A DNA stretch of 64,000 nt from an uncultured Paracoccaceae bacterium (GTDB lineage Bacteria > Pseudomonadota > Alphaproteobacteria > Rhodobacterales > Rhodobacteraceae). Numbering within the stretch: position 1 is the stretch's first letter; each line of letters opens with the position of its first letter. Under the pieces are notes generated by a model. The model was not told the origin of the DNA and ran no database searches. It saw only the letters and a list, made by a program, of their open reading frames with translations. The stretch is taken from assembly GCA_947493145.1 (NCBI GenBank), contig CANLPZ010000002.1, forward strand, positions 62,001 through 126,000, read 5' to 3'. Shown here piece after piece: positions 53,861 through 63,051 of this stretch. Made by a program: the position numbers and the translations under genes.

Positions 53861-54778
53861 ATGGACATGTTGAAACGTGCAATTGCAAGCGATCTGTTCT
53901 GGTCGTTCAAACGCTCTCCTGTTGCGGTTATCTCTGCTTTGGTGGCGATCACCTTAATCTTGGCCGCGGTTTTCGCGCCGTTACTTGCGCCATATAACCC
54001 GTTTGATCCAGCGTCTTTGAACCTAATGAACGGGTTTTCCAAACCGATGGAACCAAACGCGTTTACCGGCGAAAGCTTTGTCTTGGGAACAGACGACCAA
54101 GGACGCGATGTTTTGTCCACGATCCTGTACGGGATGCGGATTTCGTTATTTGTTGGGGCCTTGGCGGTGTTGTTCGCCATGGTGATTGGCGTGGTTTTGG
54201 GATTGGTCGCGGCCTACGCAGGTGGCCGTACAGACGCAATCATTATGCGCATCGCGGATGTGCAGTTGACGTTCCCTTCGATCCTTGTCGCCATGCTGAT
54301 TTTCGGGATCGCGAAAGGGTTCACACCGATCCATTTGCGTGACCAAATGGCGATTTGGGTGCTGATCATCTCCATCGGTTTGTCAGATTGGGTGCAATTC
54401 GCCCGCGTCGTACGCGGCGCCGCGTTGGTAGAAAAAAGCAAAGAATACGTCGAGGCTGCGATCCTTATTGGGCGCGGACCTGTGGCAATTATCTTTAAAC
54501 ACATTTTGCCCAATGTGCTGTCACCGGTTTTGGTGATCGCGACGATCTCGCTGGCGCTTGCGATTATTTCTGAGGCGACTTTGTCGTTCCTTGGTGTTGG
54601 CGCGCCACCGACACAACCATCACTTGGCACATTGATCAGGATCGGGCAGGGGTATCTGTTTTCCGGCGAGTGGTGGATTCTGTTCTTTCCCGCAGTCACG
54701 TTGTTGCTGTTGGCCCTGTCTGTAAACTTGCTTGGCGACTGGTTACGCGATGCGTTGAACCCGAAATTGGACGATTGA
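53861..54778 (+). CDS. ABC importer permease, DppC-like
   Basis: 305 residues from the ATG at 53861, 2 bases after the previous stop. DppC features: N-terminal oligopeptide-permease helix (PVAVISALVAITLILAAVFAPLLAPYNPFDP), LGTDDQGRDVLSTILYGMRISL, the EAA motif region (KSKEYVEAAILIGRGPVAIIFKHILPNVL) and SLGTLIRIGQGYLFSGEWWI. The ATPase gene follows in 1 base. Confidence 0.95.
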   Translation: MDMLKRAIASDLFWSFKRSPVAVISALVAITLILAAVFAPLLAPYNPFDPASLNLMNGFSKPMEPNAFTGESFVLGTDDQGRDVLSTILYGMRISLFVGALAVLFAMVIGVVLGLVAAYAGGRTDAIIMRIADVQLTFPSILVAMLIFGIAKGFTPIHLRDQMAIWVLIISIGLSDWVQFARVVRGAALVEKSKEYVEAAILIGRGPVAIIFKHILPNVLSPVLVIATISLALAIISEATLSFLGVGAPPTQPSLGTLIRIGQGYLFSGEWWILFFPAVTLLLLALSVNLLGDWLRDALNPKLDD

Positions 54779-54779
54779 T

Positions 54780-56474
54780 ATGGCATTGTTAGAAATCAAA
54801 AATATGGTTGTCGAATTTCCGGGACGCCATGGTGTGTTTACGTCGGTCAAGGACGTGTCGCTGGACGTGGCCGAAGGCGAAATTTTGGGACTGGTTGGCG
54901 AATCTGGTGCCGGTAAATCCACGGTCGGCAACGCGGTTTTGAACTTGTTGCAAGCACCAGGCCGTTTGGCGGCAGGTGAGGTCTGGTTGAACGGCGAACG
55001 CATTGATCAATTGTCTCAATCCAAATTTCGTTCTATCCGCGGCAAACGAATTTCGATGATCTTTCAGGACCCTATGACGTCCCTGAATCCTATTGAGACA
55101 ATCGAATACCAATTGGTCGAAACCATCCTGACTCATTTGGATGTCAGTAAAAAAGAAGCTGAACAACGGGCCATCGATCTGTTGGACCAAGTGGGTATTC
55201 CCGATCCTGCGACACGGATCAAACAATACCCACACCAGTTTTCTGGCGGTATGCGTCAACGGGTGGTGATTGCGTTGGCATTGTCTGTCGAACCCGAGCT
55301 GATCATTGCAGATGAGCCGACGACGGCGTTAGACGTCACCATTCAAGCGCAAATTTTGGAATTGATCAAAGACTTGTGCAAAAGCCGTAACTTGGGTGTG
55401 ATCCTTGTGACGCACGACATGGGCGTAATCGCGGAAACCGCCGACCGCGTGGCGGTGATGTACAAAGGTGAATTGATCGAAGTCGGGGATAGCGACCAAG
55501 TGTTGCGTGCACCGAAAGAGGAATACACAAAGTCCTTAATCGCGGCGGTACCACCGTCAAACAAGAAAATCCATCGCTTCCCAAAAGTCGCGTTAACCGA
55601 TAGCGACGGTTCGGCTTTGCAGGACTTTGACCTAAAGGGGCATTGGCTGGCCGCGGGTGATGTCCACGATGCGACCCAAGGCACATTGTTAGATGTGAAA
55701 AACCTGTCCAAACGGTTCTTGGTTCAAAACGCATTTCTTGAACGAAACCGCCGATATGTGGATGCGATCAAAAGCGTCAGCTTTGATGTTAAGGCCGGTG
55801 AAACTTTTGGTTTGGTTGGTGAAAGCGGATCAGGAAAATCAACGGTTGCACGGGTTCTAACTGGCATCCACCCCGCAACAAGCGGGGAGATGATTTTCGA
55901 CGGCAAAGATCTGACTGGCAAATCGGGAAAGTCAGAAGCTGCTGCGGCACGCGGGGATATCCAAATGGTGTTCCAAGATCCGTATTCATCGCTTAACGGA
56001 CGGATGAAAATTGGGTCAATTGTTGCGGAGCCTATGGTCGTGAACAACCTGACATCCAACAAGGAAGAACGCGACGACATCGTTGCCGATTTGTTGGAGT
56101 TGGTTGGTCTTGGCAAAGACGCTGCGCGAAAATTCCCACATGAGTTTTCTGGCGGACAACGGCAGCGAATTTCGATTGCGCGGGCGTTGGCAACGCGGCC
56201 TCGGTTCTTGATTTGCGATGAACCAACAAGTGCATTGGACGTTTCAATTCAGGCGCAAATTTTGAACCTATTGAAAGACCTTCAAGAAGAGTTAAACCTG
56301 ACCTTGTTGTTCATTTCACATGATTTACCTGTCATTCGACAAATGTGCGACCGCGTCGGCGTTATGCAGTTTGGCGAATTGATGGAAGTTGCCGAGACGG
56401 AGGCGATTTTTGAAGCGCCGCAAGTTGCTTACACTCAACAGCTAGTTAGCCAAATGCCGAAGTTCAGTAAGTAA
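54780..56474 (+). CDS. ABC importer dual ATPase, DppD-DppF fusion
   Basis: 564 residues holding two complete ATPase cassettes. First: Walker A GESGAGKS, ABC signature FSGGMRQRV, Walker B ELIIADEPTTALDVT, and H-loop VTHDM. Second: GESGSGKS, FSGGQRQRI, FLICDEPTSALDVS, ISHDL. Each ends in a C-terminal extension with a peptide-importer tail (KSLIAAVPPSNKKIHRFP). A single gene replaces the separate D and F subunits. It powers the preceding permeases. Followed by a strong palindrome. Confidence 0.95.
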   Translation: MALLEIKNMVVEFPGRHGVFTSVKDVSLDVAEGEILGLVGESGAGKSTVGNAVLNLLQAPGRLAAGEVWLNGERIDQLSQSKFRSIRGKRISMIFQDPMTSLNPIETIEYQLVETILTHLDVSKKEAEQRAIDLLDQVGIPDPATRIKQYPHQFSGGMRQRVVIALALSVEPELIIADEPTTALDVTIQAQILELIKDLCKSRNLGVILVTHDMGVIAETADRVAVMYKGELIEVGDSDQVLRAPKEEYTKSLIAAVPPSNKKIHRFPKVALTDSDGSALQDFDLKGHWLAAGDVHDATQGTLLDVKNLSKRFLVQNAFLERNRRYVDAIKSVSFDVKAGETFGLVGESGSGKSTVARVLTGIHPATSGEMIFDGKDLTGKSGKSEAAAARGDIQMVFQDPYSSLNGRMKIGSIVAEPMVVNNLTSNKEERDDIVADLLELVGLGKDAARKFPHEFSGGQRQRISIARALATRPRFLICDEPTSALDVSIQAQILNLLKDLQEELNLTLLFISHDLPVIRQMCDRVGVMQFGELMEVAETEAIFEAPQVAYTQQLVSQMPKFSK

Positions 56475-56498
56475 GCCAAACAGCTTTGATCCAAATGT

Positions 56499-56525
56499 CG
56501 AGGGGCCTAGGCCCCTCGGCTTTAT
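56499..56525. terminator. terminator between the ABC operon and tdh
   Basis: The 20-base perfect palindrome CGAGGGGCCTAGGCCCCTCG is followed by GCTTTATTTT on the plus strand. It ends the ABC operon and also faces the convergent tdh stop. Confidence 0.8.
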
Positions 56526-57580
56526 TTTGGGGGGAGGGTGCGCCAGTCGAGCACGACTTTTCCAGATGCACCGGATTTCATTGCTGTGAAACCATCGGCA
56601 AAGTTTTCGACGTTAAATCGGTGTGTGATAACGCGTGACACGTCCAATCCGTTTTGCAGCATCGCGATCATCTTGTACCAAGTTTCAAACATTTCGCGGC
56701 CATAGACACCTTTGATTGTGATGGCCTTAAAAACAATACGCGACCAATCGACTGGTGATTTCCCGGGCGGAATACCAAGTAGCGCAATTTTACCGCCCAT
56801 GACCATGGCTTCGACCATCTGATCCAAGGCGGCTTGATTGCCTGACATTTCAAGTCCAACGTCGAAACCTTCCTTGAGATTCAATTCGGTCATGACGTCA
56901 TTGAGGTCTTCGGTCGTGACATTCACCGTGCGCAGATTTGGCACGACATCCGCCGCCAACGACAAACGCACATCATTGATGTCTGTGATCACCACGTTTC
57001 GCGCGCCTGCATGGCGAGCGACAGCCGCAGCCATAATGCCAATCGGGCCGGCACCGGTAATAATAACATCTTCGCCCAATAAGTCGAAGCTGAGCGCGGT
57101 GTGAACCGCGTTGCCCAAGGGATCAAGGATCGCCCCGATATCATCTGAAATATCGTCTGGTAGCGGAACGACATTAAAGGCAGGCAGTCGCAGATATTGC
57201 GCAAACGCACCTTGTTCGTTTACGCCAATTCCGCGTGTTCCAGGATCAAGATGAAATTTTCCTGAACGGGACTGGCGACTGTCCGTGCCGATCAAATGTC
57301 CCTCACCTGAACAGCGTTGCCCGATATTCAGATCGGTCACGTTGCGGCCCAGTTCAACAATTTCTCCTGCAAATTCGTGACCTGTGATTAATGGGACAGG
57401 AACAGTTGCTTTGGCCCAGTCGTCCCAATTCCAGATGTGAATATCAGTACCGCAAATCCCCGTCTTGTTTACGCGGATCAAAACATCATCTGGTCCAATA
57501 TCTGGCACGGGCGCCTGTACCATCCAAAGCCCCTCGGTGGCCTTAGACTTTTCCAAAGCGGTCATTGTGTTCGGGCGCAT
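56522..57580 (-). CDS. tdh: L-threonine 3-dehydrogenase
   Basis: 352 residues. Zinc-dependent MDR that oxidises threonine to 2-amino-3-oxobutyrate, which Kbl then cleaves. The catalytic-zinc residues are visible in GICGTDIHIWNWDDWA (Cys), ITGHEFAG (His, Glu) and LDPLGNAVHTALSF. The Rossmann motif is ITGAGPIGIMAAAVARHAGA. At the structural-zinc loop the four Cys known in E. coli Tdh are replaced: the run GEGHLIGTDSRQSRSGKFHLD has no Cys. Start overlaps the kbl stop (TGATG). Another MDR dehydrogenase cannot be excluded, but the pairing with kbl is decisive. Confidence 0.93.
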   Translation of the reverse strand: MRPNTMTALEKSKATEGLWMVQAPVPDIGPDDVLIRVNKTGICGTDIHIWNWDDWAKATVPVPLITGHEFAGEIVELGRNVTDLNIGQRCSGEGHLIGTDSRQSRSGKFHLDPGTRGIGVNEQGAFAQYLRLPAFNVVPLPDDISDDIGAILDPLGNAVHTALSFDLLGEDVIITGAGPIGIMAAAVARHAGARNVVITDINDVRLSLAADVVPNLRTVNVTTEDLNDVMTELNLKEGFDVGLEMSGNQAALDQMVEAMVMGGKIALLGIPPGKSPVDWSRIVFKAITIKGVYGREMFETWYKMIAMLQNGLDVSRVITHRFNVENFADGFTAMKSGASGKVVLDWRTLPPK

Positions 57581-58764
57581 CAGATGACCCCCAATTCGCG
57601 CCCGACCGTCTCAAAAGCCGTCAAAGCACGATCGAGTTCGTCGCGTGTTAAGGTCGCGTTCATTTGGGTTCGAATGCGTGCTTGACCATGCGGAACAACA
57701 GGAAAGAAAAAGCCAGAAACATAGACGCCATGGTCAAACAATCGCGCGGCCATATCTTGTGCCAATTGTGCGTCGCCCAGCATCACGGGAATAATTGGGT
57801 GTTCTCCGTTCAGCAAGTTGAACCCCAATTTGGTCAAACCCTCGCGCCAGTAGGTTGCGTTTTTAAACAGTTGGGTGCGCTGTTCCGCACCTGTTTCGAC
57901 CAAACGCAAAGCTTCCAATCCTGCGGCAACGATGGCGGGGGGCAGTGAATTTGAAAACAAATAGGGCCGTGCCCGTTGGCGCAACAAATCGATAACCGGT
58001 TGCGGGCCAGCGATATAACCGCCAATTGCACCGCCCAAGGCTTTGCCCAACGTGCCGGTAATGATATCGACGTCGACGTCGAAATGATCCGGCGTTCCGG
58101 CACCATTTGGCCCCATGAAACCGGTGGCATGGCAATCATCAACCATAACGACTGCGTCATATTGATCGGCGAGTTTCCGAATGTCCGGAAGGTTGGCCAA
58201 ATACCCGTCCATGGAAAATACGCCGTCCGTGGCAATCATGATATGACGGGCACCGGCCGCTCGGGCGTCTTTCAGCTTGGATTCAAGATCATCCATATCA
58301 TTGTTGGCATACCGGTACCGCTGGGCCTTACACAGACGGATGCCATCGATAATCGAAGCATGGTTCAGGCTGTCGGAAATTATCGCATCCTTGGCGGTAA
58401 GGAGGGGTTCAAACAAACCGCCATTCGCATCAAAACATGCAGCAAATAGAATGGAATCGTCTTTGTTCAAAAACGTTGCAAGCTTTTGTTCCAACTCTCG
58501 ATGCACATCTTGCGTGCCGCAGATAAACCGAACGCTGGCCATGCCGTACCCTTTGGGTTCCATCGCCGATTGTGCCGCTTTGATTAGAGCAGGGTGATCC
58601 GCCAAACCAAGGTAATTGTTGGCACACAGGTTGATCACCGAACGGTCACCAACAGTAATTTCGCCGGCTTGTGGCGAGGTGATCAAACGTTCGCGTTTAT
58701 AAAGCCCTTCGGCCTCGATCTGGGTCAGCGTATCAGAAATATGAGACAAAAATACAGTCGACAT
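57580..58764 (-). CDS. kbl: glycine C-acetyltransferase (2-amino-3-ketobutyrate CoA ligase)
   Basis: 394 residues from the ATG at 58764, with AAAGGAGA upstream. PLP enzyme of the alpha-oxoamine synthase family, splitting 2-amino-3-oxobutyrate with CoA into glycine and acetyl-CoA. Seen: [61 protein letters not shown] and [18 protein letters not shown] with the PLP Lys. First gene of kbl-tdh and downstream of an XRE-cupin regulator. Confidence 0.96.
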   Translation of the reverse strand: MSTVFLSHISDTLTQIEAEGLYKRERLITSPQAGEITVGDRSVINLCANNYLGLADHPALIKAAQSAMEPKGYGMASVRFICGTQDVHRELEQKLATFLNKDDSILFAACFDANGGLFEPLLTAKDAIISDSLNHASIIDGIRLCKAQRYRYANNDMDDLESKLKDARAAGARHIMIATDGVFSMDGYLANLPDIRKLADQYDAVVMVDDCHATGFMGPNGAGTPDHFDVDVDIITGTLGKALGGAIGGYIAGPQPVIDLLRQRARPYLFSNSLPPAIVAAGLEALRLVETGAEQRTQLFKNATYWREGLTKLGFNLLNGEHPIIPVMLGDAQLAQDMAARLFDHGVYVSGFFFPVVPHGQARIRTQMNATLTRDELDRALTAFETVGRELGVI

Positions 58765-58846
58765 GGGCGAATCTCCTTTGCACCACATCTTACATAACGG
58801 ATGAAATTCTCAAATAGGGGAATGCATTATTTTAGAAAAATTTCCG

Positions 58847-59425
58847 TTAAACGGGATTTTTGCGCGATTTAACGATCAGGAACACGCGCGCATCGCCATC
58901 GATTGCGCGAATTGAATGTGCCACATCGGCTGCGTATCGGGCTGTGTCGCCGGCCGTGATCTGTTTTGAAACAGTACCGGATGTCACTTCTACTGTGCCG
59001 GACAAAACGGTTAAATGTTCCATCGCACCGCGTGCGTGGGGTTGGCTGTTCAGCGCGCCACCGTCGCCAAACGAAATGTCATACACCTCATGCCCGCCTG
59101 CTTCTTCGGGGGGGGACAGAATTTTAGTCACACAGGATGTGCCCATATTGTCGATGCTTGGAATGTCTTCGGCGCGAAGCACTTCGATACGGTCGTTCAT
59201 TGAATTGTTTTCCAACAACCCAGCAAAATCGACCTGCAAAGCCCGCGTCAAATTCCAAAGCGTTGAAATCGTCGGGCTGCTTTCACCGCGTTCGATTTGG
59301 CTGACCATTGACCGTGACACACCGGATAAATTGGCAACCGCTTCAAGCGACAACCCCTTAGCGCGTCGCGCGTCTTTTAACCGTGCAGGGAGGAGGGCGA
59401 GTATGTCATTCGAAGCATCCGTCAT
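58847..59425 (-). CDS. XRE-family regulator with cupin domain
   Basis: 192 residues. HTH_3 at about 13-67 (LKDARRAKGLSLEAVANLSGVSRSMVSQIERGESSPTISTLWNL, recognised by LEAVANLSGVSRSMVSQIERGE). Residues ~110-185 form a cupin barrel (NSQPHARGAMEHLTVLSGTVEVTSG; GDTARYAADVAHSIRAIDG). Such regulators often sense amino acids or related metabolites. It precedes kbl by 82 bases on the same strand, so it probably controls threonine catabolism (inference). Confidence 0.92.
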   Translation of the reverse strand: MTDASNDILALLPARLKDARRAKGLSLEAVANLSGVSRSMVSQIERGESSPTISTLWNLTRALQVDFAGLLENNSMNDRIEVLRAEDIPSIDNMGTSCVTKILSPPEEAGGHEVYDISFGDGGALNSQPHARGAMEHLTVLSGTVEVTSGTVSKQITAGDTARYAADVAHSIRAIDGDARVFLIVKSRKNPV

Positions 59426-59560
59426 GACGGAAAAATAGCCACGGATTGAAGAAAGTCCAAGCGAATTAAAGTAAAAGCGCGGCGAAAATGGGGAGTGGGC
59501 TTTTAGAAATATTTGAAACAGACGTGTAGCCCTGTATGGGGAATAGTCTTGTTTGCGGAC

Positions 59561-59594
59561 GAAAAGGCCATTTGGTTTTTAAACCCAAATGGCC
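59561..59594 (-). terminator. Rho-independent terminator of the RidA gene
   Basis: GGCCATTTGG and CCAAATGGCC make a perfect 10-bp stem around 9 bases; on the minus strand UUUUC follows. It lies 14 bases beyond the RidA stop. Confidence 0.85.
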
Positions 59595-59607
59595 GTTGTG
59601 ATGCGCA

Positions 59608-60003
59608 TTATGCCATTGCTGTCGCTTCGATTTCGAATAGCAATCCACGGATCGCGAGGCTGGTTACGCCAAGCAAAGTCATCGGCGGGGCTACTTGATG
59701 CGGGCCAAAGCGCATCCCCATGAGGTCAAAATTCTTGAGAGCTTCGTCGACATCAGTGGCATAGATTCCAAGCTTGACGACATTGCTAAGATCCATTTCT
59801 GCCTCGTTGAGAACGGCTTCCAAATTGTCTAAGGCCAGACTGATCTGTGCCCGCATATCGCCGGGATGTTGGGGGGCACCGTTTTCGTCCACGGCGGTTT
59901 GACCCGCACAAATCAGCTGACGGCTCGCTCCGTCTATTACCTCTGCCTGATTGTAGCCCAGTTTGATTGACCACTCCCACGGGTTTACGGCTGTCCGTTC
60001 CAT
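59608..60003 (-). CDS. RidA-family protein lacking the deaminase arginine
   Basis: 131 residues from the ATG at 60003, with AAGGAGAA 6 bases upstream. YjgF/YER057c/UK114 fold: LICAGQTAVDENGAPQHPGDMRAQISLALDNLEAVL (recognised by AGQTAVDENG and QISLALDNLEAVL), VKLGIYATDVDE, and the GLLFEIEATA end. The catalytic Arg105 position of E. coli RidA appears as Pro in VAPPMTLLGV, so 2-aminoacrylate deaminase activity is doubtful; it resembles the Rid subfamilies without it. Divergent from a WYL regulator. Confidence 0.9.
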   Translation of the reverse strand: MERTAVNPWEWSIKLGYNQAEVIDGASRQLICAGQTAVDENGAPQHPGDMRAQISLALDNLEAVLNEAEMDLSNVVKLGIYATDVDEALKNFDLMGMRFGPHQVAPPMTLLGVTSLAIRGLLFEIEATAMA

Positions 60004-60045
60004 GTCGCATTCTCCTTGTTTTGCGTTGCTGGAATCGGGGTAAAC

Positions 60046-60093
60046 CATAATGGTGTCAAAAATTGTCACTATTTATGTTAGGATGCCATTATG
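60046..60093. promoter_or_regulatory. inverted repeat between RidA and WYL-regulator genes
   Basis: CATAATGG (60046-60053) and CCATTATG (60086-60093) are exact inverted copies 32 bases apart, the second covering the WYL gene's start codon. Between them TGTCA is repeated directly with an 11-base period. A likely binding zone of the WYL regulator (inference). Confidence 0.4.
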
Positions 60094-60810
60094 AACATTC
60101 GACTCAGACATGACACTATTGTGCGCAGCCTTCGACGTAATGGCACATCCACCATTGATGCCCTTGCAGAAGAAGTTGGCGCATCCCGCCGTACCGTGTT
60201 GCGCGATATCAGCGCTTTGAGGGATGAGGGCTATGTGATCCACTCTGATGTCGGGCGTGGAGGGGGCGTGCAACTTGACCCTCAATCCATGCAAACAACG
60301 GCCAGGCTAACGGTACAAGAGGTTTTCGCGCTTCTAATCAGCGTTGCAGCGATGCGTACGGCGGGGAACCTGCCATTCTCAGAATTGGCTGATGCGGGGC
60401 TCGCTAAGATCGAAAAAGCCTTGCCGAGTGATAAGGTACGCGATCTACGTTCGTTCCTTGATTGTTTGCATGTTGGTAAGTTATCGCCCCTGCAAGACCT
60501 ATCCGAAATGGGTAAAATGGATCCTGAACTGTTGCCGACCTTCGAAGCGGCGTTTCTTGGGCGGCATCTCATTCGTTTTGATTATCGTGACGCAAAGGGT
60601 CGCAACACCACGCGCGAAGTGGAACCACAAGCAATGCTAATCCTTCCACCGCTTTGGTATCTCGTTGGGTGGGACCCGATGCGCAATGATTTCCGTCATT
60701 TCCGAATGGATAGAATTTACAGCCCAGAAACCGTTTCTGACAGCAGTTTTCGGCGCAGACATGTACCGTTCGAGGACGATGTGTGCCCGTATAGTGAATT
60801 GCAAATGTGA
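60091..60810 (+). CDS. HTH-WYL transcriptional regulator (YafY-like)
   Basis: 239 residues. HTH at about 8-60 (LRRNGTSTIDALAEEVGASRRTVLRDISALRDEGY, seen by ALAEEVGASRRTVLRDISALRDEG) and a C-terminal WYL domain (ALGRHLIRFDYRDAKGR-like segment, then VEPQAMLILPPLWYLVGWDPMRNDFRHFRMDRI). WYL domains sense ligands or nucleic acids in bacterial regulation. Divergent from RidA, so likely its regulator. Confidence 0.9.
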   Translation: MNIRLRHDTIVRSLRRNGTSTIDALAEEVGASRRTVLRDISALRDEGYVIHSDVGRGGGVQLDPQSMQTTARLTVQEVFALLISVAAMRTAGNLPFSELADAGLAKIEKALPSDKVRDLRSFLDCLHVGKLSPLQDLSEMGKMDPELLPTFEAAFLGRHLIRFDYRDAKGRNTTREVEPQAMLILPPLWYLVGWDPMRNDFRHFRMDRIYSPETVSDSSFRRRHVPFEDDVCPYSELQM

Positions 60811-60976
60811 TCGTCGATGCAACCATTGGAACACGGCGCAGCATCATTTAATTTAAGCTAAACCAGACCGTTGCAATGAACGCCAATCGTTGCCTCTGAT
60901 ACTTCCAGCTCAATCGCAATGTTTCCAATCCAACCAAAAAATTGGGAGCGACGCGAACTTTCATAAGGGGAAAATT

Positions 60977-61052
60977 TGGTGGAGCCTAGGAGGATCGAAC
61001 TCCTGACCTCTTCGCTGCCAGCGAAGCGCTCTCCCAGCTGAGCTAAGGCCCC
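60977..61052 (-). tRNA. tRNA-Ala (anticodon GGC)
   Basis: 76-nt cloverleaf on the minus strand. The acceptor GGGGCCU pairs with AGGCUCC, the D arm has GCUCAGCUGGGAGAGC, the anticodon stem CUUCG/CGAAG encloses the loop CUGGCAG (anticodon GGC, reads GCC/GCU), and the T arm has the GTTCGATCC-type loop (TTCGATC). CCA is encoded. The ~165 bases before it hold no gene. Confidence 0.97.
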
Positions 61053-61142
61053 ATCCTTGGGTGCAAGATCGACTTGCAAGGTGCTGTCTATGCAGCGACG
61101 CGGGCGAGATCAAGTAAAAAAGAGATCGCCCGCGAGAGATTT

Positions 61143-61469
61143 TTAGCTGTCGTCTTCTGGTGCTGCGACGTCGGCGATTTCGTCCAATGACACATCTTCG
61201 TCATCGTCGTCATCCAACACGTCGTCACCCAGATCCACATCCGCGTCATCGTCGTCCAAGATTACGTCATCGCCGTCAACCAAATCTTCTTCTTCAGTTT
61301 TCTTCGATTGCGCATCAGCAGCATCCGCAACCATTGTGCGGTTTTTGTTTTCGTCAATCGTCACTTCTTCGCCCGTGTAGGGGCTAACGATTGGATCTTT
61401 GTTCAGATCATAGAACCGTTTACCGGTGGTTGGGCAGACACGTTTGGTGCCCCATTCTTCCTTCGGCAT
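61143..61469 (-). CDS. TIGR02300/FYDLN acid-domain protein
   Basis: 108 residues. The start MPKEEWGTKRVCPTTGKRFYDLNKDPIVSPYTGE holds the FYDLN signature (quoted by FYDLNKDPIVSPYTG). After a linker, residues ~60-105 are almost wholly Asp/Glu. The two Cys of the N-terminus are reduced to one (VCPTTG), so zinc binding is unlikely. Widespread in alphaproteobacteria; function unknown. Confidence 0.93.
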   Translation of the reverse strand: MPKEEWGTKRVCPTTGKRFYDLNKDPIVSPYTGEEVTIDENKNRTMVADAADAQSKKTEEEDLVDGDDVILDDDDADVDLGDDVLDDDDDEDVSLDEIADVAAPEDDS

Positions 61470-61580
61470 TGGATTTCCCTTTTAGAATCTCTTGGTCTTG
61501 CAGACTATCCGCGCCAACTGCCATAACCAGCAGATGGTGTCAAAGCCTTTGGCGCAAATTCTTAGAATTACGGGACAGAT

Positions 61581-62273
61581 ATGACGACACATGTGATCGC
61601 TGGCAACCCCCCGATTTCCGTAATTTTACGTCGATCCGCGCGTGCGCGTCGAATTTCATTGCGGGTTTCGCGGTTGGATGGACGTGTGACATTGACCTTG
61701 CCGCGTCATGTATCGGACGATGAAGCGTTGCGTTTCGCCTATGAGAAAGAAACTTGGCTGCGCAAAAACGTTGCTCAGACCGTGCCGATGCAAAGTCTTT
61801 CCATTAGTGGCCACGTCTTGTTCGAAGGGCAGAAGGTTCCGATTCAAATTGGCCGCGTACGTACCGCGAAATGGACGGGCGCTGAAATTTTGGTGCCGGA
61901 TGATCCGGCGCGGGTTGGACCACGTATCGCCGCATTGATGAAGACCCAAGCCCGTAACCGTTTATCCGAAGCATCAGACCGATACGCCGCACGGATAGGG
62001 CGGTCCTATGGGCGCATTACAATACGCGATACACGGTCGCGGTGGGGATCGTGTTCATCAGATGGTGACCTCATGTATTCGTGGCGGTTAATCATGGCCC
62101 CGCCGGAGGTCTTAGATTACGTGGCAGCACACGAAGTGTCACATTTGATCGAGATGAACCATTCACCGGCCTATTGGAAAATTGTCGAAGGTTTGGACCC
62201 AGATTACCGGCCAAAGCGAAAGTGGCTGCGCGAGCATGGTACGAAACTACACGCTTATCAGTTCAAGTCCTAA
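61581..62273 (+). CDS. YgjP-like (M48/SprT-type) metallopeptidase
   Basis: 230 residues. The zinc motif HEVSH is at 184-188 within YVAAHEVSHLIEMNHSPAYWKIVEGLDPDY, and an RWGSCSSDGDLMYSWRLIMAPPEVLDY block precedes it, the YgjP/DUF45 signature. No signal peptide. YgjP-like proteins are zinc peptidase relatives of SprT found in many bacteria; target unknown. It is followed 45 bases later by the GntR gene. Confidence 0.88.
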   Translation: MTTHVIAGNPPISVILRRSARARRISLRVSRLDGRVTLTLPRHVSDDEALRFAYEKETWLRKNVAQTVPMQSLSISGHVLFEGQKVPIQIGRVRTAKWTGAEILVPDDPARVGPRIAALMKTQARNRLSEASDRYAARIGRSYGRITIRDTRSRWGSCSSDGDLMYSWRLIMAPPEVLDYVAAHEVSHLIEMNHSPAYWKIVEGLDPDYRPKRKWLREHGTKLHAYQFKS

Positions 62274-62318
62274 CCTTAGGAATTGACGTCTTGCGAAAAT
62301 GTGATCACAAATACAAAC

Positions 62319-62969
62319 ATGCTTGTCCATTCGCGTACGTCTGATCCATCGGCATCTGTACATGATCGCCTGTACCGTACTTTGCGGTCGCAAATTATGC
62401 ATGGCGAGCTGGAACCCGCCGCGCCTTTGACACTTCGTGGGCTTGCAAAGCAATATGAGGTGTCGATGACACCGGCACGCGAAGCGGTCCGCCGTCTTGC
62501 AGCCGAGGGTGCCTTAACCGTATCCGCGTCTGGGCGTGTTACGACACCAGCGCTGACCAATGATCGGATCGAGGAGCTCGCTGCGCTGCGTGCATTGATT
62601 GAACCAGAGCTTGCGACCCGTGCACTGCCTCGGGCCCATTTTGCGCTGATTGAACGATTGGAGGCGATAAACAGCCAAATCGCCCAGCATGTCGCGAAAA
62701 AAGATGCAGTCGGTTACATACGGACAAATCTAGAATTTCACCGAACACTTTACCTGCGAGCACAGGCACCCGCGATGTTGGCCACATTAGAAACCGTTTG
62801 GTTACAATTGGGCCCAACCATGCGTGCACTTTACGGACGGATGCGAAAATCGGACACACCGCCCAACCACCGAATTATCGTTGCGGCCCTAAAAGCCGGC
62901 GATGAACCGTCACTCCGCTTGGCCGTGCGCACAGACGTGACACAAGGATTAAAGATGCTCGCGGCCTAG
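62319..62969 (+). CDS. GntR/FadR-family transcriptional regulator
   Basis: 216 residues; the ATG at 62319 has no clear ribosome site and a TTG at 62283 is an alternative. GntR HTH at about 15-80 (HDRLYRTLRSQIMHGELEPAAPLTLRGLAKQYEVSMTPAREAVRRLAAEG, recognised by LRGLAKQYEVSMTPAREAVRRL). The C-terminal FCD-type helical domain has ALRALIEPELATRAL and NLEFHRTLYLRAQA (His ligand). No neighbour identifies its target. Confidence 0.88.
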   Translation: MLVHSRTSDPSASVHDRLYRTLRSQIMHGELEPAAPLTLRGLAKQYEVSMTPAREAVRRLAAEGALTVSASGRVTTPALTNDRIEELAALRALIEPELATRALPRAHFALIERLEAINSQIAQHVAKKDAVGYIRTNLEFHRTLYLRAQAPAMLATLETVWLQLGPTMRALYGRMRKSDTPPNHRIIVAALKAGDEPSLRLAVRTDVTQGLKMLAA

Positions 62970-63051
62970 GTTCGGGTGAATAATGAGTGCTGAATGTCGG
63001 GTTTGCGGGACGGAGCAGTCATCTCAAAAATTGAGCACCAGCAATGTTGAG

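Noticed and set aside
58765-58846. Glycine riboswitch before kbl
   Set aside because: The gap is only 82 bases and shows none of the conserved aptamer stems.
60858-61079. 73-codon frame over the tRNA region
   Set aside because: Its central part is the tRNA-Ala itself.
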